NCBI GenBank assembly: GCA_014529385.2
Contig: CM043967.1
Span: 132,922,682-132,986,681, forward strand
Reading direction: 5' to 3'
DNA from: Adiantum capillus-veneris
Taxonomy: Eukaryota > Streptophyta > Polypodiopsida > Polypodiales > Pteridaceae
DNA: 64,000 nt
Shown: piece after piece, positions 8,056-17,671 of the stretch
How the letters are laid out: every line of letters begins with the position of its first letter
Position numbering within the stretch: the first letter of the stretch is position 1
The notes under the pieces: generated by a model
The model's input: the letters and a program-made list of their open reading frames with translations, nothing else
The model's database searches: none
What the model was told of the DNA's origin: nothing
Made by a program: the position numbers and the translations under genes

Positions 8056-10650
8056 TTGAGGAATGAAGGAATCTATAATGGACTAGTGATTAGAGGTATC
8101 ACAACCTGGGAAGATGTCACTGCCAATGCAATCCAATTAGAGGACAACTTGATGATAGCAGGCATGAGGGTGTCTATTGACACGAGATCCACTAGCTCAC
8201 AAGCCATTGGGTATGAACCCATGACTGCAAAGCCCATTGCCAATGAGCCAAAGGTATTTGAGACATTCTTGACAGACCTCACCAAGGCAATCCAAGAGTC
8301 TATTAAGGATAATCGACCCCCTCAAAATAGTCACATGTATCCAAGAACGGAGCAACAATGGTGTTCCATTTTCTTGGGTCCACATAGCACTAGTGAGTGC
8401 CCTACGTTTAGAGTAAAATTTAATGGAACTTGCAACGCATGTGGTAGGTATGGTCACCAAGCTAAGGATTGTTTAATGATCAAACGTATGATGGCAAATA
8501 GACCACCTGTAGCCTGGACGGATGCTCCTCGAGCTCCTATATTGATGCCTGCTCCACCTGTTGAGCAACTACCGCAACACATGGTCCCTAGATCTCAAAA
8601 TGTTGTACAAGCTACACCGCTACCACCTCCTGTGCTAGGACCGCAGCCCCCGCATCCGAGAGTCTCCCCTATAAACCAGGTGGGTTGCGAGCCAAATAAT
8701 GCTTATGCAGATGGCTGTGAGGAGGAAATAGACACTAGTATTGCCTACGGACTTGATACATTGGAAGAGTGTCCTATATACTACATGGAAGATTGTTGGG
8801 GACAAGTCAAACCGGTTTATCAAGCTGCTGCTCTCGCATCCAGAGGTCAAAATATCAACACCCAGGCTAGGAGGCCACCTCTTCAATGCTACGAGTGTGG
8901 TGGACCACATCGGGCAGTGGAGTGCCCTATTAGGCTGCAAAAGAATGCTGCAGAGATGCAAATGAGTCAAGGGAGCACGTCTGCAATGCCAATACTCACA
9001 TGTAATCATTGTGGCATAGATCACTTGATTGCCCAATGCCCCTATAACCCAAATGCGCCTAAAATCACACCCCTAAATTTGGTCAAAATTGCTAGTGTGA
9101 CGTCGCCAATACCACCCGTCGCACCCGCTTATGCGATTACACGGTCCATGCTTCAAGGGCCAGGCCATATCCTCGAAGAGAGAGATACCGCGTCAGTTAT
9201 CCAAGCAAAGAAAAAGAAGACACGAAGGAAGAGGTCGCAGAATACGGGAAATTCAAAGCCAAGTTTCAAAACAAACATAGGAACAGGAGATGACCCCGTG
9301 TATATGAATGACCTCGAGGATGATTCAGATTCAATCGAGACAATGGAGACTAGAACCAATACCACAAAGGGAAAGACCGACAAAGAAAACCGTAACATGG
9401 AACCAAATGAAAACCGAATAAGAGAAAACCATAAAGAGCCTCTGAAAACACCACAAGTGTTTCCAAATCTAATCCAAGACCCCCAAGATAAACCGCAGGG
9501 GCGAAAAGGGAAGGATCGTAAAAAGAAGATTGGGACGTACCCAAACCTAGTAGACGAGATTGAGCAGGTGAAACATCTAAGAGGTTTAGTGGAGGAGACT
9601 CAAAGGAAACTAGAACCAGAACCCATGCAGGTCAAAATTCATGACACAGTGTTTCCCACGCAAGTTCATCCACCCCACATGAACCATAGACCGTTAGCCA
9701 TATCTAGTATCATCCAAGAAGGGAGTGAGGACGGGACATCAGAAAGTGAGCATACACCCTTCTTGTTGGAAAGGATGTTTAACGAAGGAATACCTGATCC
9801 CATTGAGGAATATGAGATTCCATCCTCACCAGTTCCTAGTCAAGGACCTACACCCTGCAAAATGCCAATGAATGTTGCCAAACTAGTGGACTTCATGTCT
9901 TCTGAGGTCCGAACCACGATCATAGCAAAGCCGTATGGAGATCCTGAGTTATTCCTTGCACTTCGAGCATTCCTTAACGGAGAGCTACGAACGGGATTAC
10001 CGCAGTTTGCGCAACCAAATAGGCCTGACTCGATTATGATTGATGAGGAAAATCATGTGCAATCACTTTACTTAGATGGACACGAGTGTGTGATCGAGGT
10101 ACCCATTAATGAATTAGGGCAGTATTTTGAAGGCGACGAGTCTAATGCGACCCTACCCATCACTACCAAGGGATTAACTATAAAGGGAATTCTTGATGGT
10201 GGTGCGGGAGTTAACATCGTTACAAAAGATTGTTGGGAATCCATGGGAAAACCCCGCCTCAGTGTTACTAACATTGTGGTAAAGATGGCAAATGGTACCA
10301 TAGCCAAACCTATGGGGATGCTCAAGGATCTTAAGATCAAAGTTCTAGGACACAAGGTACGACATACGTTCATTGTAATGGATTTATCTAAATACCTTAT
10401 GTCATATGAAATGATTTTAGGACGACCATTCATGAGGGAAGCACAAATGGTTCATGATTGGTCTAAAAATCATGTCTATTTGCAATTCCAAGACTCTGTC
10501 CTTAGAGTGGATTTGGTGACTGGTAAGGTACACCCCTTAGGGAGTAAAAACATTATTGATCATCGCTTTGACACCACAGTTCACTCGGCCCCACTACAAT
10601 ATTGTTACACTTGTAAGAAGGATACAGACATTGGCCAAGATTCTCCTTAG
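8056..10650 (+). CDS. gag-pro: Gag nucleocapsid with four zinc knuckles, linker, and aspartic protease (A2)
   Basis: In phase with the preceding capsid frame. It contains zinc knuckles at residues 103 (first knuckle damaged, second Cys replaced by Phe; intact in A3), 126-139 (C-x2-C-x4-H-x4-C), 278 and 316 (C-x2-C-x3-H-x4-C). A Lys/Arg-rich linker at ~390-500 follows, then a retropepsin domain. The active site reads LDGGAG at Asp714, i.e. D-G-G instead of D-S/T-G, and the C-terminal motif is ILGRPFM near 788. The end matches A1 positions 1-230 nearly base for base. TAG at 10648-10650 replaces a TAC codon of A1; the same frame continues to 11487. Confidence 0.88.
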   Translation: MRNEGIYNGLVIRGITTWEDVTANAIQLEDNLMIAGMRVSIDTRSTSSQAIGYEPMTAKPIANEPKVFETFLTDLTKAIQESIKDNRPPQNSHMYPRTEQQWCSIFLGPHSTSECPTFRVKFNGTCNACGRYGHQAKDCLMIKRMMANRPPVAWTDAPRAPILMPAPPVEQLPQHMVPRSQNVVQATPLPPPVLGPQPPHPRVSPINQVGCEPNNAYADGCEEEIDTSIAYGLDTLEECPIYYMEDCWGQVKPVYQAAALASRGQNINTQARRPPLQCYECGGPHRAVECPIRLQKNAAEMQMSQGSTSAMPILTCNHCGIDHLIAQCPYNPNAPKITPLNLVKIASVTSPIPPVAPAYAITRSMLQGPGHILEERDTASVIQAKKKKTRRKRSQNTGNSKPSFKTNIGTGDDPVYMNDLEDDSDSIETMETRTNTTKGKTDKENRNMEPNENRIRENHKEPLKTPQVFPNLIQDPQDKPQGRKGKDRKKKIGTYPNLVDEIEQVKHLRGLVEETQRKLEPEPMQVKIHDTVFPTQVHPPHMNHRPLAISSIIQEGSEDGTSESEHTPFLLERMFNEGIPDPIEEYEIPSSPVPSQGPTPCKMPMNVAKLVDFMSSEVRTTIIAKPYGDPELFLALRAFLNGELRTGLPQFAQPNRPDSIMIDEENHVQSLYLDGHECVIEVPINELGQYFEGDESNATLPITTKGLTIKGILDGGAGVNIVTKDCWESMGKPRLSVTNIVVKMANGTIAKPMGMLKDLKIKVLGHKVRHTFIVMDLSKYLMSYEMILGRPFMREAQMVHDWSKNHVYLQFQDSVLRVDLVTGKVHPLGSKNIIDHRFDTTVHSAPLQYCYTCKKDTDIGQDSP

Positions 10651-10968
10651 ATGGATATCCTACCTGGGATGGCTGAGTCGGACAATGTGAATTGGGTCCA
10701 CCTAGCAGCAACCATGGACACTTGGGGAAATAGGGGGACGACCTGGGTAACACCTGAGGGGGATGAAATGCCTGTACCCTTAAATATGCTACAAGCAATG
10801 CATATCGCTTCCGACAAGACTCATCCTAATGTAACGAAGAAAACATACAAGTGGGTCCCTAAAGCTTCTTTAGTGACCATAGCTAATGCTAAAAAACAGA
10901 AGCCTTGTAAGAAACGTACCACTCGCTCCAAGAAAAGTAAGAAAATGTTGCGATGGATCCCTAAATGA
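10651..10968 (+). CDS. Protease-tail / post-integrase-tail junction segment (A2)
   Basis: This 105-codon stretch is in the same frame as the Gag-protease upstream. Its first ~50 residues match A1 residues just after the protease (SDNVDWVHLAAT-like), and the rest matches the part of A1 downstream of the integrase (KWVPKASLVT, RWIPK). It therefore spans the internal deletion that removed RT, RNase H and integrase. It ends at TGA 10966-10968, where A3 keeps CGA. Confidence 0.85.
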   Translation: MDILPGMAESDNVNWVHLAATMDTWGNRGTTWVTPEGDEMPVPLNMLQAMHIASDKTHPNVTKKTYKWVPKASLVTIANAKKQKPCKKRTTRSKKSKKMLRWIPK

Positions 10969-10971
10969 CTA

Positions 10972-11487
10972 TTGGAAGCCCAAGGCTACTATCTAGGAAA
11001 TGATCAAATCTGGGTGCCAAAACGTAGATTGTGCTCTTACCTATCACCTGACCCAAGTGAGCCCAATCCCGTAGCTCCAAAACGAATCAATGATCGTGGA
11101 AAGAAAAAAATCACAGAATGCTACACACCCGCTCTCGAGCTAGTTTGGGTACCAAAGAAAGAACGATTTGTTCCACCTAGCTCAGGAAGGGGGGAGTCCC
11201 ATGAAGCTTCTAGCTCCTCATGTAATACATACATAGAGGTAAAAGCTTCTACACAACCTCCATCTATAGTAGTGGACCTCCATGAAGCTACAAAAGAATC
11301 CACACCTCCCAGTGTTCAAGAATCACCTGATGAACCACTTCAAGTTCGATCCTGGGAGAGTACCTTACCACCCTTGCAGCTTGACGAGGCACCTAGGGTA
11401 ATAGAAAACTACTGGCAAAAATCCTCACCTATTACCAACTGGAACAATTGGTTTCAAAGGGTGACAAGCTCATTTCAAACGGTATGA
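10972..11487 (+). CDS. Post-integrase tail protein segment, W-x-P-K repeats (A2)
   Basis: Continues the previous frame after one TGA. It shows IWVPKRR, VWVPKKE and a Ser/Pro-rich C terminus with the block SWESTLPPLQLDE and a Trp-rich end (NWNNWFQ). The same block is conserved in A1 (13724-14063) and A3 (26561-27103), although the copies differ at many bases, which suggests past protein-level constraint. I recognise no known domain. The basic, Trp/Lys repeat composition could suit nucleic-acid or chromatin binding, but that is inference. Confidence 0.75.
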   Translation: MEAQGYYLGNDQIWVPKRRLCSYLSPDPSEPNPVAPKRINDRGKKKITECYTPALELVWVPKKERFVPPSSGRGESHEASSSSCNTYIEVKASTQPPSIVVDLHEATKESTPPSVQESPDEPLQVRSWESTLPPLQLDEAPRVIENYWQKSSPITNWNNWFQRVTSSFQTV

Positions 11488-11494
11488 TCTACCC

Positions 11495-11508
11495 AAGGAA
11501 GGGGGGAG
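11495..11508 (+). other. Internal polypurine tract (A2)
   Basis: AAGGAAGGGGGGAG lies just after the tail stop codon, 1.6 kb upstream of the LTR-proximal PPT. The same tract occurs at the same place in A1 (14071) and A3 (26540, minus strand). It could act as a second plus-strand primer site. Confidence 0.55.
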
Positions 11509-13124
11509 TGTTTGCTGACTGTCATCATTCATTTGTTTCCCTCTCAACCTTTCTTCCTAACCTCTATATCTCCCAATCTTAGGGAATGTACATATAAAGC
11601 TTTATACGCTCAAAAAAATAAAATAATAATAATAATAAAAATAAAGAGCAAGAGCAATTAGCAAACGAGTATGCACATTAAAAGTCAAAACATTGACTCA
11701 GACCTACCCATGTCACATCTGGTACAGTGAAACAGAAACCTATGCCATAAAACACCTTTGATCCTCATAACTTGAGTGATGGAGGGTAGGCAAGATTAGT
11801 ACGATAGGAGTGTTTCTGTTTTAGAGTTGAGAGATTAGCAAAGTTCTCTTTTCCAACTAATGTGCCTCCTAGAGGTATTCCTTTTGTTTCCTAGTGTGTA
11901 CAGGAGCGTGTTGCTATTGGTAGGATTTGGACCTTCATGGAACCTTTCTCTCGTTCACACTTCAAATCAAGCGCGACCATCAACACAAACAGGTGTTTTA
12001 TGACCACTAGCATTGCCCTTATCTTTTTGCATCCATGTTTGTCTGCTTTGATTGTGATTGGTAGCATAATATTCAGCGCATTTTCTTAGTATCAAACATT
12101 TAATTCAATGTAATGTTTTGTCATAATCAGTTGTCTAGGTTTAAAACTCAAGCAGTCCGACTAAGCTAGTTTGACCAAGATAGGTGTTAGAGATCTTCTC
12201 TTAATACCATGGGGAATGCCTTCCTAATAAGAAATGGTTACTTAGGTTCTTAATCCGATTTACGCAGCATTGTGTGAAATGTACTAGGGCTTTCTAGTGG
12301 GCTTAACCCTAGTGACCTTTAGCTTAAGTATTATAAAGGGAGTTTACTAATGTGATGAGCCTGGGGAGGATAATAGTGTTATATGACCCCCCAAAGTTAC
12401 AAAATTAAAATGCTGAAAATGAACAAACAAAAAATCAAAGTGCCACAATGTAAAATTTTAAGCTAGAAGAGAAATCTCAGCTTGATTTGGTACTTCACTC
12501 ACATGTATTGCCTATGGTACTTGAGCCCTAGAGGTTCCCAGTGTGGGCACTTTTCCTTGAAAAGAAAAAAACCTAAGGCATACAAAATAAGCACACACAT
12601 CATAATTGAATCAATGTGAAAATACTTTGGGGGGTCAAAGAAAAAGTAATCAGTCAGGCGATGATTTCATGAGAAATTCCTTTTATGGTAGCTTAACTAC
12701 AAGGTCTTCTAGATATAGCCTCTAGTCAGCCCTCGAACATGAATACTTGGCTCTCGCGATTAAACAACTTAATTGACCACAGATAATTAAGAAGCTTACC
12801 CATGGTATTAATATTCAATCTCTAGTGCCTTTCGACAGTTAAATTAGCGACCCTAGACTTGTTTAATTTTTCTACCTTTACATCTGTTTATGCATTTGAT
12901 TACATTGCAATTTAATGTTCATTGCTAACAAATTTTTTGAAATTCTTTTACCAATCAATTTGTCTACCTAAAACTGCATATGCTTTTTAAGAGAATGCAA
13001 TTACTATGCCAATGTTGTTTGATTTTGCAGTGACTGAAGAAGGCTAAGGACATTCATCTCAAATGCTCTTCCACCTCGACGAACCAGCTTCAACTCAATA
13101 GCTTCCGAGGACGGAATCTACATC
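11509..13124 (+). other. 3' non-coding region of A2
   Basis: About 1.6 kb without a supported gene. It is AT-rich with an A-rich run (11620-11650), and much of it is shared with A1 (14800-15390) and A3 (25030-26500). Relative to A1 it lacks the 14311-14733 accessory frame, which is replaced by unrelated sequence from ~11650 to 11850. Confidence 0.8.
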
Positions 13125-13135
13125 AGGAAGGGGGG
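13125..13135 (+). other. Polypurine tract (A2)
   Basis: AGGAAGGGGGG ends 2 bp before the TGTTAACC start of the 3' LTR, the position required for plus-strand priming. Confidence 0.88.
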
Positions 13136-13137
13136 CA

Positions 13138-13430
13138 TGTTAACCCTCACAGCACACAGACACCCTATGATCTATAAACGTTGTATTATTTAGAGTCAGG
13201 TACCGGGCTTGTCGGACCAATAGGAAAAGGGTAAGAGTGATCGCCGATGAGAGGCGCACTCTAACTGGGACATTCAAGGGATTAGTTGGCTAAGCATGGG
13301 CGCCCAAGTGTGAATGGGGTGAGCTCATATAAAAGCCAACTAAACCTAAAATTCACTCATTCTCTCATTTGTGCAATAGAAGAGTGCTCTTGCTCCATCT
13401 CCATCTCCATCTTCTTCTTCTTCACCTCCT

Positions 13431-13480
<50 letters not shown>

Positions 13481-13723
13481 TGTGTGCGATCGAGCATTAC
13501 GAAGGCACGGCGGCGACGAGGCGGTTGAGTGCGGCATAGCGGTGTCTCCTTCTTCTTCGTGGCGAGGAATCCACCACGAAGGCGAGCGTAGAGCGGTGAG
13601 TGACACACCCTTTGCTCTCTTGAGCTTGCTATTTTAGGCTTGTTGTGTGCTTGGAGCCATTTGTGGCTTGCACACGGTGTATTGGCAAGTCCCTTGCTTC
13701 AACAGTGCGGCAAGGAGCGCACA
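13138..13723 (+). repeat. 3' LTR of A2
   Basis: The 586 bp repeat starts TGTTAACC and ends GCGCACA. It pairs with 4906-5482, with some 15-25 substitutions by eye and a longer (GT)n(GA)n tract (13428-13476). TATA box at 13328-13334. GGTAC follows directly. Confidence 0.95.
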
Positions 13724-13728
13724 GGTAC
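13724..13728. repeat. Target-site duplication GGTAC, right copy (A2)
   Basis: Identical to 4901-4905. The A1 reading frame has the same phase on both sides of the insertion. Confidence 0.93.
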
Positions 13729-14063
13729 CAAAGAAAGAACGATTTGTTCCACCTAGCTCAGGAACAGGAAAAGAAAATGAAGCTTCTTGCTCTTCATGTT
13801 GTTCCTATACGGAAATAGAAGCTTCGACACAACCTCCACCTACCATTGTACATATCCATACAAGCAAGAAAGAGTTTGCACCTCCCGTTGTAGATTCACC
13901 ACCTCCAACAATGTTGCAAATAAAATCATGGGAGAGTACCTTACCACCCTTGCAACTAGATGAAACACATAGGGTGATCGAAAACTATTCGTTAAATCCT
14001 TTACCCATAACAACTTGGAAAAATTGGTTTCAAAAGGTGACGACATCATTCCAAAAGGTATGA
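13724..14063 (+). CDS. C-terminal part of A1 post-integrase tail, separated by A2
   Basis: It begins VPKKERFVPPSS directly after the A2 insertion and is in the phase left at 4905, so it was the end of the same A1 protein. A Ser/Cys/Thr-rich region follows, then the conserved block SWESTLPPLQLDE near residue 75, and it ends at TGA 14061-14063. No known domain. An upstream open stretch in the A2 LTR is accidental. Confidence 0.82.
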
Positions 14064-14070
14064 TCTACCC

Positions 14071-14084
14071 AAGGAAGGGGGGAG
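14071..14084 (+). other. Internal polypurine tract (A1)
   Basis: AAGGAAGGGGGGAG lies just after the tail stop, equivalent to 11495-11508 in A2. Confidence 0.55.
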
Positions 14085-14310
14085 TGTTTGCTGACATCCG
14101 TCATTCACTTGCTTCCCTCTCAACCTTCCACCCCGACCTCTCCATCTCCAATCTTAGGGAATGTATATATAAAGCCTTATACTCACAAAAACAAGATAAA
14201 AAAGTAAAAGAGCAAGAGCCATAACACAAAATAATAAAAACAAATTATGCACAAGAACACGACCCTTGTAATATTTGCACTCTAACCATCATCTATTTGC
14301 GTGTACAGAT

Positions 14311-14733
14311 ATGGCTAGTACGCTAGAGTCATCCACTCCTGCCTTGGGTGAGAGGTACCCTCGTTACTTTTCACAAATGTTTCACATGGTCTTTCCAGTG
14401 CTTGCATGTGAATGGGATTTGATAGGTACACTAGCATGTGAGAGGAATTTTGAGGAGTTAGAATGGTTGATACGTTTCTTGACCACGTCTGATCCATACT
14501 TAATAGAGAGCGTTTCTCCCATTGCACAAGCCTACCCTTTTGACCAAGATGACTATAGGCGTCTAGTGACCTTCTTAGTAAACATAAGCACCTATGATGA
14601 AGAAGAAAATTTACATGACTACACGGATGGCACATATGGTCTCATGGATCATGACTTTGTTTATCTCGACAACGAGGATAGGGGTTTAGCCTTAGGGTTT
14701 CCCCCCAACCTCTACAATATCCTATTCCCTTGA
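14311..14733 (+). CDS. Accessory small ORF of A1, unknown function
   Basis: 140 codons from ATG 14311 (MASTLESSTP) to TGA 14731-14733. The protein is acidic and aromatic-rich (WDLIGTLACERNFEELEWLIRFL in the middle, many Asp/Tyr later), with no signal peptide, membrane segment or motif I recognise. An upstream in-frame ATG at 14275 exists, but the sequence CGTGTACAG just before 14311 looks like a splice acceptor, so a spliced message starting at 14311 is plausible. It sits between tail and 3' non-coding region and is absent at the same place in A2 and A3. It could be an extra retrotransposon gene or a captured host fragment. Confidence 0.5.
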   Translation: MASTLESSTPALGERYPRYFSQMFHMVFPVLACEWDLIGTLACERNFEELEWLIRFLTTSDPYLIESVSPIAQAYPFDQDDYRRLVTFLVNISTYDEEENLHDYTDGTYGLMDHDFVYLDNEDRGLALGFPPNLYNILFP

Positions 14734-15390
14734 CTCTTTAGGGGGAGTGCAAATAATTAGGTTAGGGTTCCTTATGTTTTTTGTTGTGTTCAATAAGTGT
14801 TGGTACCTTTTCCCACTAATGTGCCTCCTGCAGGTATTCCTTTTGTTTCCTAGTGTGTACAGGAGCGTGTTGATGTTGATAGGATTTGGACCTTCATGGA
14901 ACCTTTCTCTCATTCACACTTCAAATCAAGCGCGACCATCAACACAAACAGGTGTTTTATGTCCATTAACATTGCCCTTATCTTTTTGCATCCATGTTTG
15001 TTTGCTTTAATTGTGATTGGTAACCTAATATTCACAGCATTTGCTTAGTATCAAACATTTAATTCAATGCAATTTTTTGTCATAATCACTTGTCTAGGTT
15101 TAAAAATCAAGCAGTCTGACAAACTAGTTTGACCAAGTTAGGTGTTAGAAATCTTCTCTTAATACCATGGGGAATGCCTTCCTAATAATCAATGGTTACT
15201 TAGGTTCTTAATCCGATTTAGGCAGCATTGTGTGAAATGTACTAGGGCTTTCTAGTGGGCTTGACCCTATTGACCTTTCGCTTAAGTATTATAAAGGGAG
15301 TTTACTAGTGTGATGAGCCTGGGGAGGTGTATCAGTGTTATATGACCCCCCAAAGTTACAAAAATAAAATGCTGAAAATGAACAAACAAA
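14734..15390 (+). other. 3' non-coding region of A1
   Basis: Shares blocks with A2 12,0xx-12,430 (for example GATTTGGACCTTCATGG). No gene seen. It breaks off at an A-rich stretch where leader sequence begins. Confidence 0.75.
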
Positions 15391-15754
15391 AAATAAAAAC
15401 GTGAGTGAGTTCGAAAATAAAAAACGTGAGTTTTAAAACGGACGGGTTGGTTTGTATAAAAGATAGATCGGGATCAGGATCATTTCCCCAAGCCCAAGCC
15501 CAAGCCCAGGCCCAGGCCTCAGTCCTCAGTCTTATGATATATACTAGACTCACTGTTATATATATACCCTACTCCCTCAAGAGGGAATGAGAGCATGTGG
15601 GACAAGTCCTCCACTCTCCTCCCTTCTCTTCCCACTTGCACCCTTAGACTTGCTATTTGGAGCCTAGTTCCCTAGCTAGGAAAAGACTGTTTCGGGCTTT
15701 TCTGGAGCAAAATAGAACCAAACGGTGGGCTGTAAAGCACAGCGCGTCCCTCCT
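15391..15754 (+). repeat. Displaced family A leader segment at the A1 3' end
   Basis: This matches the A2 leader 5795-6155 (ACGTGAGTGAGTTC, GACGGGTTGGTTTG, hexanucleotide run, TATATATATACCC, AGCACAGCGCGTCCCTCC) but lies downstream of the tail where the U3 half of the LTR should be. The left joint is in an A-rich tract near 15390-15399. The right joint is at CCTCCT 15749-15754, shared by leader and LTR. Confidence 0.85.
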
Positions 15755-15768
15755 TGTGTGCGTGTGTA

Positions 15769-15828
<60 letters not shown>

Positions 15829-16071
15829 TGTGTGCGATCGAGCATTACGAAGGCACGACGGCGGCGAAGCGGTTGAGGGCGGTACGACTGCAGCTTCTTC
15901 TTCATAGCGGCGAGGAATCCACCCCGAAGGCGAGCATAGAGCGGTGAGTGACACACCCTTTGTTCTCTTGAGCTTTCTAGATTAGTCTTGTTGCATCCTT
16001 GGAGCCATTTGTGGCTCGCACACGGTGTATCGGCAAGTCCCTTGCTTCAACAGTACGGCAAGGAGCGCACA
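15755..16071 (+). repeat. Partial 3' LTR of A1 (3' half only)
   Basis: Starts in the GT/GA microsatellite (a long AG run to ~15822) and continues through the G+C-rich part to the canonical GCGCACA end at 16071. The first ~270 bp of the LTR, including TATA, are missing. Sequence after 16071 does not match the family. Confidence 0.88.
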
Positions 16072-17667
16072 CTTAGATTTATTACTTGGGCACCCTTGGC
16101 CTTTTAGATGACCTCAAACGGACCCCGAACAGGCCAAAAACTGACCTCGCAGTGCATAGTTGTCACCCGACTGCATCCATGTGCACACCTGGCACTCATT
16201 TATTTTCAATAATGCGTCTCGCAACCACGTGAAGTGGCCCCCAAAAAGTGGTCCTAATGATGAACTTTCAGCATAACTCTCACAAGAAAACACCACTTTG
16301 TGTCCATATTCATCCACGTGCAAATATTGATCTCGTTCGCCCTCCTGACGCCACTAGATGCCATCTGACGCACCTGCTTACCTCATGTCGTCGGCCCCTG
16401 GATAGCTTCCTTGAGAATCTTTACGCGCTATAAACTCCTCATTATTGTAGAAAAAACATACTAGTACTGGTGATAGTGAAAATCGATGCACTATGTACAT
16501 GCTGTCCTACCTGTACACATGTGGGCCCCACGTAACCACCTGGATATGGAAATTGGGCAATCCTTTATTCGATGCACCATGCATGTGTATGTACATATGC
16601 GCAATCCTTTGCTCCAAAAAACTCCTGACAGCGGGAGCCACTCAATAGGTAGTGCCTCTGAGATTTACTGGCACATGCTCTGCACCCCTCTCATGCCCTA
16701 CAACTGGATGCCATGAAGCTCCTTTGACAAGCCTGAAAACTAAAACCAGTCACCTAAAGTGTGTTGTTGTGCCGTGGCACGTACATAGTGTAGAATAGAA
16801 AAATTTACCTCACTCTTGACACTTCTAGATGTATGCAATTAAAAGCAATCATGTATATATTGTGATATATGTTGAAGCGTCTACTACGGTCGCTATCATG
16901 TACATACCTATCCGGGGAGTGGTGGCCCTGGATGTGGCGCATTTTTGTGCTTTTCCACTTGATAAGATGCTTAATTTGGTTTGACAATGTACATAGTCCG
17001 AGTGTTTTGTGGTGGCACACTCATCTAGCCTATAAAGAGTGATGCGGACAAAAACTACCAAAAATAGCAGCTAACAGGTGCCATTGCAGAATTGCATGGA
17101 AAGTGATCCAAAATGGTATATTGATGAAAAATGATGCTTATTTATGACTTTTATGCTTATGCGAGTGATCCCACAAATTTAGGAAATTTTTTGACTCCAT
17201 TTGGGACTTTTTGCATCAAAAATGGTATTTTTTGGGTCAAAAATGACCTGAAAATGTCCTAGTTTTGGTGCAAAGCGGCAAAATGGCCCAAAAATTGACA
17301 CAGCAGCTAAACATTCCGTGGGTAAGAGAGAGAGGGCTGCTTTTTACAGAAAAAACCAGCAATTTTTCTCTACTATGTAATGGCTTCCATGGTTGCTCAA
17401 TCATGTGTAGGGTAGTCCCACCTCTTCGCAATCTTGTATCTGAGCTTGTGAGGGAATGAATTAGGGTTTCCCCTTATCAAAATGGTGTGTGGGCTTCACT
17501 TTAAAAGCTCATAAATCTCTCCAAAATCAGAAAATTGTCGTCGTGAAGGTGGAAGCTCGAGCATTCCTTTCAACTGTTTGATGTTACTACTATGGAATTG
17601 GGGGCGAGGCTACATGATACCATGAAAGAAGTTTGGGTTTCGATTGAGATTTGTGCTTGTATGATCA
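16072..17667. other. No gene recognised
   Basis: AT-moderate sequence with only short accidental open frames. No repeat shared with other parts of the window was found. It may include the unrecognised 5' LTR of family B or older decayed elements. Confidence 0.6.
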
Positions 17668-17671
17668 TTAA

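Larger units (their letters stand above)
4906..13723 (+). mobile_element. Non-autonomous family A retrotransposon A2 (gag-protease only), nested in A1
   Basis: The copy is complete: LTRs at 4906-5482 and 13138-13723, PBS, leader, gag-protease frames, tail, PPT, and 5 bp target duplications. Compared with A1 it lacks the stretch equivalent to A1 positions ~410-4560, i.e. RT, RNase H, integrase and the second protease-like domain. The joint sits near 10805-10820 and keeps the reading frame. The coding region is broken by several stops and a gag frameshift, so this copy is dead as a protein source. It must have been mobilised in trans by an autonomous relative such as an intact A1-like copy. Its two LTRs differ clearly more than those of A3, suggesting an older insertion. 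Confidence 0.93.
1..16071 (+). mobile_element. Ty3/gypsy LTR retrotransposon, family A copy A1 (5'-truncated by window edge, interrupted by A2)
   Basis: The copy enters the window inside the protease end of its polyprotein and runs through RT, RNase H, integrase and a post-integrase tail to 4905. It resumes at 13724 after the nested copy A2 and ends with a rearranged LTR at 16071. The domain order PR-RT-RH-IN defines Ty3/gypsy (Metaviridae-type). It is defective: in-frame TGA at 10-12 and 2698-2700, and a frame change between about 2930 and 2985. It is the only family A copy here that keeps RT and integrase. No chromodomain is visible after the integrase. The 5' LTR and gag lie outside the window, so its own target duplication cannot be checked. 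Confidence 0.9.

Noticed and set aside
13724-16071. Envelope-like gene in the 3' region of A1
   Set aside because: The 14311-14733 frame has no signal peptide, membrane segment or Cys pattern.
16114-17459. Short frames between A1 and the DNA transposon
   Set aside because: 60-76 codons each, overlapping on opposite strands, no motif or codon pattern.
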